From CAUZFZ01 sp964431285 (GTDB lineage: Bacteria > Planctomycetota > Planctomycetia > Planctomycetales > Planctomycetaceae), in assembly GCA_964431285.1 (NCBI GenBank), contig CAYSJO010000308.1, positions 1 through 16,441 of the forward strand: 16,441 nucleotides of DNA. The letters run 5' to 3'. Positions within the stretch are counted from its first letter, which is position 1. Each line of letters starts with the position of its first letter. Below, piece by piece: positions 8,266 to 16,185 of this stretch. The translations under genes were made by a program, and so were the position numbers. The notes beneath the pieces are model-generated. The model worked only from the letters and a program-made list of their open reading frames with translations. It had not been told where the DNA came from and made no database searches.

Positions 8266-8385
8266 ATTCTCGGGACTGTGAATGCCGGGATTTCCCGACG
8301 GTTCAGGTTACTTTGCCGGAAGGAACAGTGACAGCGTCAGCGACGTTCCGCACAATCCGAACTCTGAGAAGACAAACCGGCGCGT

Positions 8386-9831
8386 TCAGTCGGTGGATGG
8401 GACCTGTCGGTTCAGCGTGTAGAAAGCAAGCGGGTGCCCGATGGCTGACCCGGACGAGGTCCGCAATGAATCGATGCGGAACTCGTAGATCTTCTCTGTC
8501 AGCAGCTCAGGCAGTTTCAGCTCGACGCTCTTGTCATCGTCCGAGACGTTTATCGCCGACGGCTTAACGTTGGTGCTCTTACTGGGAGAAGTCCCATAAG
8601 CAGCGTGCCAATCGAGTTCGAAGTGGCGAATCGAGTAGTTGTCAGGATTGCGAGCCAGCCCGGCGTCCATCGGCCGGGTGAACGTCAGTCGAAAGCCATC
8701 GGGTAGAAGATTGATCTTCTGGATCTCGGACGGAACAACGCCGCTGTATGTGACTTTCTTCAACCCTTCACCCGCAGCCCAGCCTCGACCGGTAAAGCCA
8801 ACCCACAGTACGCCGTCCTGATCGAACGTCAGCCGGTTGACCCCGCCGCCAAAGCGGTTGTAGATGAACGGGATGGCGGCGCCTTGATACTCACCATCGA
8901 CTTTTTCCAGGCAGACGCGAGACAGTCGGCCGTTCTGCACGTCGCCGACAAGCACCTGCCCCGCAAACGGCCCGAACTTACCACCGGTTGTGTCCCAGAT
9001 CGGTTGGGATGTCGAGTTGCCCATAATTCCGTGGGGCAGATAGGCGGCCGGTCTCTTACGAATCTTCAGCAGTTGTTCACGAGACATCTTCCAGGGCTCT
9101 TTGTATCGCGGGTCGTCAATCAGCCCACTGGGGTGTCCGAGGAACTCGCCTTTCCGCACATGCATCAACCAACCACAGGCGATGTAGCTGCCCTGGTTAT
9201 CCGTGGTAAAGATCTCACCCTCGGGAGAAAGCCCAATCCCGTTTGGTGCACGCAAGCCTGATGCGAACGGGACAAGCTTGCCTTCAGGTGTGAATTTCAG
9301 GACCCAACCGCGGTACTTGATGTCGTCCAGTGTTCCGAGCCACGTGCCTTTGAAGCGATCGCCGCCTCGGTAGAACCCGAGACCGGTCGTGCCGTAGAAA
9401 TTCCCGTCTCCGTCGCGAATCAACCCGAACGCATACTGGTGATAATTTCCCGTGTAGCCCCAGCCTTGATTCATGGTTTCGAAGTTGTCGCCCTCACCGT
9501 CGCCATCTTCATCAGTGACATGCGTCAGTTCGCTACGTTGCATCAGCCACAATTCGCCCTGCCTGCCGGTCAACAAGCCCAATGGCTCATGCAGACCAAA
9601 GGCGTAACGATCGAATCGTCCGTTCCTGTACTTCCAAACTTCGCCTCTGCGAGTACACATCACCAGCGTGCCGTCCGGCCAGAAACCCATCCCGCCGACT
9701 TCCAACCGAATGTCCTTCGGCACCTTGATCGATTCGACAACGTAAGATTGCGCCAGCGCCACGTTCGTAAACAGGGATACAAACAGGCAAAGACTCAGTT
9801 TTCGCTGAGCCAAAGTAAGTCGTTCGTTCAT
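8386..9831 (-). CDS. Secreted beta-propeller, PQQ-dependent sugar dehydrogenase-like protein
   Basis: The protein has 481 residues with a signal peptide (1-27, ending VALAQ). Blades of a soluble glucose-dehydrogenase/NHL-like propeller follow: MGFWPDGTLVMCTRRGEVWKY (48-68), HEPLGLLTGRQGELWLMQR (81-99), a Ca-like loop DEDGDGEGD (107-115), ASGLRAPNGIGLSPEGEIFTT (190-210) and VNRLTFDQDGVLWVGFTGRG (331-350). The C-terminal ~100 residues (376-475) look like an Ig-like beta sandwich (DGFRLTFTRPMDAG). PVC genomes often place or fuse this type of propeller next to multihaem cytochrome proteins, as here: the start is 56 bases after the stop of the upstream pentahaem gene, so the two are very likely co-transcribed. 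AAGGTGG lies about 10 bases upstream of ATG 9831. PQQ dependence is a family-level guess, and catalytic residues were not verified. Confidence 0.88.
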   Translation of the reverse strand: MNERLTLAQRKLSLCLFVSLFTNVALAQSYVVESIKVPKDIRLEVGGMGFWPDGTLVMCTRRGEVWKYRNGRFDRYAFGLHEPLGLLTGRQGELWLMQRSELTHVTDEDGDGEGDNFETMNQGWGYTGNYHQYAFGLIRDGDGNFYGTTGLGFYRGGDRFKGTWLGTLDDIKYRGWVLKFTPEGKLVPFASGLRAPNGIGLSPEGEIFTTDNQGSYIACGWLMHVRKGEFLGHPSGLIDDPRYKEPWKMSREQLLKIRKRPAAYLPHGIMGNSTSQPIWDTTGGKFGPFAGQVLVGDVQNGRLSRVCLEKVDGEYQGAAIPFIYNRFGGGVNRLTFDQDGVLWVGFTGRGWAAGEGLKKVTYSGVVPSEIQKINLLPDGFRLTFTRPMDAGLARNPDNYSIRHFELDWHAAYGTSPSKSTNVKPSAINVSDDDKSVELKLPELLTEKIYEFRIDSLRTSSGSAIGHPLAFYTLNRQVPSTD

Positions 9832-9887
9832 ATGGATCAGACCACCTTTATGCGGTTGTTGTCGTTGGATGCTGAGTCATTCCAGGT

Positions 9888-12800
9888 TCAGTTTCCGGAC
9901 GTGTTACCTGTAGGAGTTAGGATCACAAACTCCACTATCCCGGCCTTGTCGAAACGAATGACATTACCTTCCCGTTGGCCAGATTCCGATGTGAACGCCG
10001 TCTCGCCATCACCCACATAGTAGACATCTCCGTTCGGCCTCTTGACCACAACAGCCTGCCCCACATGGGTCGTTGTCACGGTGACTCGATGCTCGACGAT
10101 GGCACTGTCCACCACATATCGAAACACAGGCAAGTGGTTTTCCAGTCGATAACCGAGGAAGCGGAGCGTCCCGGCTTTTGTCTCGTCGCCAATGCGAATC
10201 GAGTGGCCGTCTTTAATACCCAGAAGCTTCTCGCTTCCCGCTCGAACGGGATTCCCGCCTCGTCCATTCCATGCGGGTCCGGCATCCAGAAACTCTCCTT
10301 TCCACACATACCTCAACCGGCAGCTCACGGGATCGAACGTAAAGTTCAGCCCGCCCGGAATGCCAACATTGATTGCGCGATCGATCTGTCCGACCGGTGT
10401 TACTGTGGACATGCGGAAAATGACTGGCTTGTCATTAACGACAATGCGAGTTCCCTCGGTCTGCTGATCGAGGACGCCTTTCGGCAGCGGCAAATCCTTC
10501 TGGTGATGCAACGCTGACCAGAGCCTCGCTGTTTGCAGATTGCGTTCTTCGGCAGAGAGGTCGCGAAACAGTTGAGGCATCGACGTGCCCGGCTGCAGCC
10601 GCTGCGGATCGTCGATCCAGCGTTCAAACCAGTCACGCCGGACCGTTCGTCCTGCTTCCGCAATATCGGGGGCAGGGACCACGCCGTCCTTTCGACGATT
10701 GATGCCGCGATAATCATGGCACGCGATACACGCCACTTTCCCACGTCTTACTCCGATCATGTCCATTCCAGCGGCAGCCAGACTTCGGTCCGGAGTCGGA
10801 CCGGAGTCCTCGGCCGAGACTCCAGCGACACTCGAAATCAACTCCGGTAGATCGCTCACCGCTTCTCCAAAATGCGGCATGCGAAGACCCAGCCACGGAC
10901 GATTTCGCTTGCGTTCCAGCAGAACCTGTCCAAGCCATTCCGATGTAAGTTTTGCACCGGCTCCGGTCAGCAGTGGCGGACGTTCGACTCGGACAACGCG
11001 ACCGTTCTCGTCAACGGCCACCGCCTTCTGAATGTTCTGGTCATTCAGCTCATGGCATTTGGTGCAACGAAACTGCTGAATCCGCAAGTCATGAATGGTC
11101 AGCGGTGCGGCGTGATAGACGGTTTTTTCACCTGGTTGCACCGTTCTCAGGAAGCCCCGCAATGCGACCTGGTCAGACACACCCAGCCGATAATCTGGCA
11201 ATGGCCGTTTCACGTCGTCTGCTAAACAGCCAGCCGCAACGTCGAACGGCCTGACATCCTGCTGAGGCGGGCGAGCCATTGTTAACGGTGATTTGCCGCC
11301 GGCCAGCATGGCAATCTGCTGACCGTTCAAAGCCATTTCCCACACCGACAATCCGTCAATGAGTCCGTTAAAGCGGTTCGTCGGATTGCCAGACAGACCA
11401 AGAGCTCCGATTAACAGGCGATCTGTGTAGTCACCACCACCCTTTTGGACTTTCCCGCCGCCCTGGGCTTTGCCATCAATGTAATGCTGGACGGACTCAC
11501 CTTTACGGACGAGGGCGATGTGATGCCACTTACCGTCGGTAAGATTGATATCTGGTGGACGAACAATGACCGGCTTCCAGCCTCCATCCGAATTGTACTC
11601 GCCGTAGCACACGGAATTCTTACCGTCCTGCCCGATGTTCATCCGCAGCTCGCGAGAGCCACGCTGACCGCCACCTGGGCGTCCCCAGGTGATGATCGAA
11701 CCACCGCGTGTCGTATTGACCCAGACGGAAATGGTCATCGTGTCTGGTCGGTGGAAGTGCTGAACTTCGATGAAGGCGTTGCCGTCAAAACGGAATGCAC
11801 TTCCCTGTCCGGTAGCTGAAGCCTCGAAAGCCGTTCGACCGACCACCTTTTCGCTGCGGCCCGAGACAACGTCCTTCACAGCGGGCGATGTCTCTGTGCC
11901 GAAGTCCCAATAGTGTCGCAGAGGCAAACCAACCGGCTTCCCGAAAGGCAGTCCAGCCAATACGTCCGCCTTGTTAATACCGGAGCCGCTCACCGCATGG
12001 CAGCTGGCACAACCGGTTGCGGCGAAGAGCTTCATCCCACGTTGCACGTCACCATCCGGTGGTGCTTCATACAGTGTCGAAGTCTGACTGAAGAGATATT
12101 GGGCTACGGCGCTGGCAAGATGTTGTTCAGAGGCCGGATTGAAGACCTGCGGCATCCGACCGTGTGGATCCGTCGTGTGCGGGTTGGCAATAAACTGGCC
12201 CAGCTTCCCGACCGTCAGATACTTTGAACGCACCAACGTGAGGCTGTTTTCCCTGTCATGGCACTTCACGCAGCCGACCTGGTTGAACAGCGCTTTTCCC
12301 CTTTCAATCAGCGCCGCATTGACATCTGAATCGTCAGCAACGGCTGACACGTTCTTCAGCGACATTACAAACGCCGTGACGTCCGCTCGGTCCTGTTCCG
12401 ATTCCAGGCACACGGGCATCACTGCAGCTTTGCGATACTGGTGCGGATCCTTCAACCACTCGTACAACCAACCAGCATTGATTCGCGATCCCGCGTCGGC
12501 GAGATCGGGTCCACGACGCGCCTGCAGTCGCCAATCGCTGGCAGCATGGCAGTTGGCACAGCCGAGTTCCGCGAACAGGAACCGCCCGTGTTCGATCGAG
12601 TCCTGCTCAGCCAACTCCGGCACGTCCCCCCTGTGCCGCAACACAGAGCTCGGGACGGGTTCATCGCGGAAGAACTCGCTTTCCCAGCGAAGCTCCAGGC
12701 GATCTGCACCGTCGGTCTGATTGAACCGAATATGAATGGGGTGCTCACCTGTCGCCAGGATCACGGCTTCACTGTTCTTGCCGCTGAGTTGAACTGCGGC

Positions 12801-13064
12801 GTTGTCGGCATGGACACGATACCTGCCCGCGCGGTCAATCTTCAGCAGACCCGTCCACTCTGCCTCAAATGACCGGTCGATCTGCGGATGAATGCTCTCA
12901 ACAGATCGCAACCTGAAGTCGGGCAGCGGAACAACTCGAGTGACAGAGCCTTTTGCGTCGGAGTACTTCGCCACGAGACCCGGTTTGGAGTCTTGTGTGA
13001 ACGCAGCCTTGCCCGCGAGCAGGATGCCAACGGTGGCTGTGATCAATGCAGATCGTGTTGTCAT
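9888..13064 (-). CDS. Secreted pentahaem c-type cytochrome with PA14-like and LamG-like domains
   Basis: This 1058-residue protein has a signal peptide (about 1-23). Residues 30-145 look like a PA14-type beta sandwich. Five haem c attachment motifs follow: CANCH (169), CVKCH (265), CASCH (352), CTKCH (667) and CIACH (779). Probable distal Met ligands sit in AVMPVCL (M216), GRMPQVF (M304), LRMPHFG (M729) and TSMPQLF (M829). The third haem domain has none that I can see. A LamG/concanavalin-like domain (about 420-590, with DTMTISVWVNTTRGG and GKWHHIALVRKGE) sits inside this third cytochrome domain, whose final helix seems to resume at 625-641 (RLGVSDQVALRGFLRTV). The C-terminal 190 residues form a beta-rich domain (PGGLNFTFDPVSCRLRYVWKG) found with PVC propeller proteins. 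It probably carries electrons from the neighbouring propeller proteins while the LamG and PA14 parts bind carbohydrate or surfaces. Confidence 0.9.
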   Translation of the reverse strand: MTTRSALITATVGILLAGKAAFTQDSKPGLVAKYSDAKGSVTRVVPLPDFRLRSVESIHPQIDRSFEAEWTGLLKIDRAGRYRVHADNAAVQLSGKNSEAVILATGEHPIHIRFNQTDGADRLELRWESEFFRDEPVPSSVLRHRGDVPELAEQDSIEHGRFLFAELGCANCHAASDWRLQARRGPDLADAGSRINAGWLYEWLKDPHQYRKAAVMPVCLESEQDRADVTAFVMSLKNVSAVADDSDVNAALIERGKALFNQVGCVKCHDRENSLTLVRSKYLTVGKLGQFIANPHTTDPHGRMPQVFNPASEQHLASAVAQYLFSQTSTLYEAPPDGDVQRGMKLFAATGCASCHAVSGSGINKADVLAGLPFGKPVGLPLRHYWDFGTETSPAVKDVVSGRSEKVVGRTAFEASATGQGSAFRFDGNAFIEVQHFHRPDTMTISVWVNTTRGGSIITWGRPGGGQRGSRELRMNIGQDGKNSVCYGEYNSDGGWKPVIVRPPDINLTDGKWHHIALVRKGESVQHYIDGKAQGGGKVQKGGGDYTDRLLIGALGLSGNPTNRFNGLIDGLSVWEMALNGQQIAMLAGGKSPLTMARPPQQDVRPFDVAAGCLADDVKRPLPDYRLGVSDQVALRGFLRTVQPGEKTVYHAAPLTIHDLRIQQFRCTKCHELNDQNIQKAVAVDENGRVVRVERPPLLTGAGAKLTSEWLGQVLLERKRNRPWLGLRMPHFGEAVSDLPELISSVAGVSAEDSGPTPDRSLAAAGMDMIGVRRGKVACIACHDYRGINRRKDGVVPAPDIAEAGRTVRRDWFERWIDDPQRLQPGTSMPQLFRDLSAEERNLQTARLWSALHHQKDLPLPKGVLDQQTEGTRIVVNDKPVIFRMSTVTPVGQIDRAINVGIPGGLNFTFDPVSCRLRYVWKGEFLDAGPAWNGRGGNPVRAGSEKLLGIKDGHSIRIGDETKAGTLRFLGYRLENHLPVFRYVVDSAIVEHRVTVTTTHVGQAVVVKRPNGDVYYVGDGETAFTSESGQREGNVIRFDKAGIVEFVILTPTGNTSGN

Positions 13065-13248
13065 TTAGTCGTCCCAATTCACGGGCGAACGTATATGTCG
13101 CGGAAAAGTCAGATTGCCCCAAAACAGCCTTCGCCGCCCAGGCCCGAGTATTCACGGCGACGAGTTCCGTCTCGGGCGCACACTCTAACCAACAACATCG
13201 GGCAGTCCGAGCGGAGCCACCTGATGGCTGTCCGTAGATTCTGGCTTG

Positions 13249-14888
13249 CTAATCCCGCCCACTGCCCGCCGGACGTTCGAGGAATCCACGCGTGTGATCA
13301 GCAATGACCGTGGTCGTCGCCCGAATCGAATCGGAGTTCAACGCCTTGCCGTCGGGAAAACGGACATTTAGTCGGCATTCCGTGGCATCGCCGAGACCGA
13401 CGTGAATTGGCGAGCCGTCCCAGTGGGCCTTTTCCATGAGTAGTGTTCGGGATTCGTCCGCACTGGACGCGTTCAACGCACTGCCGACCGCGAACGGATT
13501 GGGTGCTGGCATTTTGAAATGCACTCGCAGGAAGTTGCCGACTGCCGCTGTTTGATTCAGAAAAACGGTGATGCTCGCCTGATTCGATCGGTCTCTGGTG
13601 CCGACGACAACGTCCATCTATCCGTCGCTGTTCATGTCCGCGATCACGGTGGAATTCGAGTCCCATCCTCGCGCTTCAAACAGACTGACGAAGTTGCCGT
13701 CCCCTTGTTTTCGAAGACTTCAACACGGCCGAGCCGAGGATTGGTCATCACGATGTCCCAGTCAGCATCGTTGTCTGCATCAATGCGAAATGCGCGCAAC
13801 AGGTATGGCCCGCGCTTTTGCAAAAACGTCGTGAGCTTTCCTTCAACTCGCTCGAACCAATCGCGACCGTTGTGGACGTAAACTCCACCGGATTCTTTTC
13901 CGGCGATGAGAACATCGGGAAACCTGTCGCCGGTCAGGTCGCCGATCCAGATGGGAGCACCATCAACGGGCAACCCAAGATCGTCCGTCGCATTTCTGAA
14001 AGTGCCGTCAGATCCACCGATCAAATAATGCCCCTGGTAGTCCGCTCCATACCCACCTGACGTTTGAACGACGATATCACCAATACGATCCGCGTTCAGG
14101 TCAATCGGCGCCGGGCTGTATCCCAGCGTGTCATATCCATCGATCATGTGGGTCATAGCGATCGAACGCAGAAACCGATTGTTCTTGTTGTCCTTTAGCT
14201 GAGTCAGTGCGTCGCGGACTTCGACTGGAACACTCGCAAAGTGATCCAATCTCGACTCTTTGATACGCCGGAAGTTTTTCTCTTCCGGCTGAAAGAACCA
14301 CTGCCCGCGATACCCGCCATCCACATCGAGATAACCGTCTCCATCAAGGTCCAGAATCTCACGAGGATGGGCCAGGGGCTTGAAGCTGACTCCTTCGAGC
14401 GGGGTGAGTTTCTTTCCATCTTCATTCAGGACAATTGTTGCTGCTCTTTCGTCCGACATGCCGCCGATGTCGAGAAACCCGTCTCCGTTCAAATCCCAGA
14501 TCCATGGTCGATCGTCGGCTCCGGGAAGATCGCGGCTGTCGATGCCCAGTTTTTCTGTCGCGTTCGAGAAGCTGAGTTTTCCGGTCGTGCGAAAGTGTGA
14601 CTCGATAACAATCGAGCCTGGAACCCCGTGATGCGACGCGATTAGATCGAGGTCGCCGTCACGATCGAAATCGAATGCTCGCAGCCCCCACGACCACCAG
14701 CCATGACTCTGAAATTTGCCGCCCTGTCCCTTTAGTTCGGCGTCATGCCACTGTTGCATGATTGCCGTCAACTGGGTCTCATTCTCGCCCACCGCCTGAA
14801 ACGAGATTTCCGATCCGTAGACAATCGCCGCACAGCAGATATGCAATGCCGCGATAACGCAGGCCGTCGTGAGTCTGGTGTGCGGCAT
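13249..14888 (-). pseudogene. FG-GAP/VCBS repeat protein with ASPIC/UnbV-like C terminus, broken by a frameshift and a TAG
   Basis: The gene starts at ATG 14888 with a signal peptide (MPHTRLTTACVIAALHICC...). It encodes a seven-bladed-type FG-GAP propeller with Ca-binding loops DFDRDGDLD, DLNGDGFLD, DLDGDGYLD, DLNADRIGD, DLTGDRFPD and DADNDADWD. The first frame runs on as ENKGTATSSVC and stops at 13644. Reading one base over from the C run at 13701-13704 gives GNFVSLFEARGWDSNSTVIADMNSDG, an expected last blade. This is followed by TAG (13620-13618) exactly where tryptophan would sit (NSDG-W-MDVVVGT), then MDVVVGTRDRSNQASITVF. The end, HVGLGDATECRLNVRFPDGK, matches the ASPIC/UnbV domain. The repaired gene would encode 546 residues. 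Loss of one G from a five-G run and TGG to TAG explain both lesions. FG-GAP proteins are usually secreted binding or adhesion proteins. Confidence 0.8.
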
Positions 14889-15027
14889 GATGGCAGTTCA
14901 CTTTCATGGCGATATCGACGCACGCAATTCGACGATGGCCTCGTGTAGTGAGGTGCCGTTTCTTATCGGCTGCGACTGTTCTGTTTCAACAAATGGCGGT
15001 TGACAATATGGGGCCGAGGTACGCGAA
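14889..15027 (+). promoter_or_regulatory. Divergent intergenic region between the FG-GAP pseudogene and the exchanger gene
   Basis: These 139 bases separate two divergently read genes and must contain at least the exchanger promoter and, originally, the FG-GAP gene promoter. I see no clear -10/-35 pair: TTGACA occurs at 15000-15005 but is too close to the start at 15028 for a normal promoter. GAGG at about 15014 is a plausible ribosome site for the exchanger. Confidence 0.3.
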
Positions 15028-15846
15028 ATGTCAGCTGTGATCATGATTGTCTCCGCAGTGGCCATCATCCTGCTTGTGAAGTTTGGCCTGCTCCGGGGGA
15101 TCGACAACATTGCCAACGCCATGAAATGGAGCGCGAAGACCCGTGGGCAAATCACAGGCTACGCCACGTCCGTGCCCGAGTTGGTGTGTCTTGTTGCGGC
15201 GGGACTGGCCGGTGTGTGGGAGGCCGGACTGTGGAACATCGTCAGTTCAAACATCATCAATGCAGGACTGATGCTCACTGCCGTGACGTTCTACCGGCAG
15301 TTTAGAGAACTGTTCAACAGGCGTTTCGCCGACGAAGTCGGTTTTGCCGCCCTTGCCGTAACGATGCCACTGGTGCTCATGAATTGGGGCATGGACACAC
15401 AATGGTACCTGATTCCCATCCTGCTGGGGTTCTTTGCGGTCTATCAGATTGTCGACAAGAAGGTCAATCGTTCTGACAAGACTGACGAGACCCCTCACGA
15501 GGCCGTCGGCAGCCTTCCGTTTGGGCTCATTGTGGGACTTAGCGCGCTCATCGCGATCGCCATTGCTGGTATGATTCTGGGCGGGGCCACCGCGGACGTG
15601 GTCGAACAGTTGGGTGTACATCCCGCGATCGCCGGCTGGATTCTCGGCGTTGTAACGAGCATCCCTGAAATGGTCAGCTTCTTTGCCATATATGTGACAG
15701 CAAGTCGAGAGGGGAGACTGCAGGAGCTCGACGACACGCAGGAGGCTCTCGACAACCTCACGGTCTCCAATATGTCCAACGTCGGCATCGTCTACCCGGT
15801 TGGTCTGCTGGCCTTCCTGTTGGGTTCGTCCTTGCTGAACGGCTAG
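15028..15846 (+). CDS. Sodium/calcium exchanger (CaCA) family membrane protein, compact form
   Basis: This 272-residue hydrophobic protein should exchange a cation such as Ca2+ for Na+ or H+ across the inner membrane. Both halves carry the CaCA alpha-repeat signature. The first is ATSVPELV (46-53) with NIVSSNIINAG (70-80). The second is VTSIPEMV (209-216) with TVSNMSNVGIVYP (245-257). The glutamates E51 and E214 are the expected ion ligands. In each repeat the canonical leading glycine of G-T-S-x-P-E is replaced (A46, V209). About eight to ten TM segments are predicted by eye, separated by a short polar loop at 143-160. The protein is shorter than typical family members of 300 residues or more, and its termini carry little beyond the core. 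The start ATG has GAGG about ten bases upstream. It is read away from the FG-GAP gene and converges on the M20 remnant. Confidence 0.85.
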   Translation: MSAVIMIVSAVAIILLVKFGLLRGIDNIANAMKWSAKTRGQITGYATSVPELVCLVAAGLAGVWEAGLWNIVSSNIINAGLMLTAVTFYRQFRELFNRRFADEVGFAALAVTMPLVLMNWGMDTQWYLIPILLGFFAVYQIVDKKVNRSDKTDETPHEAVGSLPFGLIVGLSALIAIAIAGMILGGATADVVEQLGVHPAIAGWILGVVTSIPEMVSFFAIYVTASREGRLQELDDTQEALDNLTVSNMSNVGIVYPVGLLAFLLGSSLLNG

Positions 15847-15891
15847 CAGCAGTCTGTTGTAAAACGGTAGCCCGCCGTGCAAGTGAGTGAC

Positions 15892-16185
15892 TCATCTATT
15901 ACCTATAAGATTCAATACGGCAGCAGACATTGCCAGGACGCCGGTCTTGATGGTCGGCTCCGGAATGGGGAAATACTTGTCGGTCTGAGTTTTTTCCAGA
16001 GGGCGGCCACCTTTGAGAGCTTCGGCGACTCTGTCGGGTGATGCGGAACCAATGAAGAAGTAAAACCCGGGCACGCCTGCCCGGATGTAACGGCTGAAGT
16101 CCTCTCCACCCAGACTCATCGGCCTCTCGTGCACGAAGTCGCCGCCAAGTAAATCGCGAAATACAGAGACCGTTCTATTCGTTAG
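15892..16185 (-). pseudogene. C-terminal remnant of an M20-family amidohydrolase/peptidase, truncated by an IS insertion
   Basis: About 97 residues remain of a protein that is normally around 400-450 long. What is visible (LTNRTVSVFRDLLG, PMSLGGEDFSRYIRAGVPGF, FIGSASPDRVAEA, FPIPEPTIKTGVLAMSAAVL) matches the end of M20D-type amidohydrolases such as hippurate/N-acyl amino acid hydrolases. That includes the conserved GGEDF. The segment THSD that usually carries a metal-binding histidine reads TQTD here, so even the remnant has lost a catalytic residue. Homology stops at 16182-16185, where an IS5-like end begins. The open frame continues to 16365, but that part is IS sequence read backwards. The N-terminal half is either beyond the element, outside the window, or gone. 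Confidence 0.78.

Noticed and set aside
8275..8310. Short inverted repeat CGGGATTTCCCG near 8287
   Set aside because: Five-base arms with a two-base gap and no T-run; such short palindromes are expected by chance in this GC-rich sequence.
13065..13248. A small gene or RNA in the 184-base gap between the FG-GAP pseudogene and the pentahaem gene
   Set aside because: Short frames here have no ribosome site or recognisable sequence, and no convincing stem-loop RNA is visible. It is probably just the promoter region of the pentahaem gene.
13644..13710. Programmed ribosomal frameshift in the FG-GAP gene
   Set aside because: There is no classic slippery heptamer or downstream structure, and even a successful shift would run into the TAG at 13620-13618, so the product would still be truncated.
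15000..15005. TTGACA as a -35 box for the exchanger gene
   Set aside because: A -10 box at normal spacing would fall on or beyond the ribosome site and start codon at 15028, and no TATAAT-like sequence is present.
15865..15880. Possible terminator hairpin between the exchanger and M20 remnant (ACGG...CCGT with TTTT on the minus strand)
   Set aside because: The stem is only four base pairs, and the T-run side points the wrong way for either gene end.
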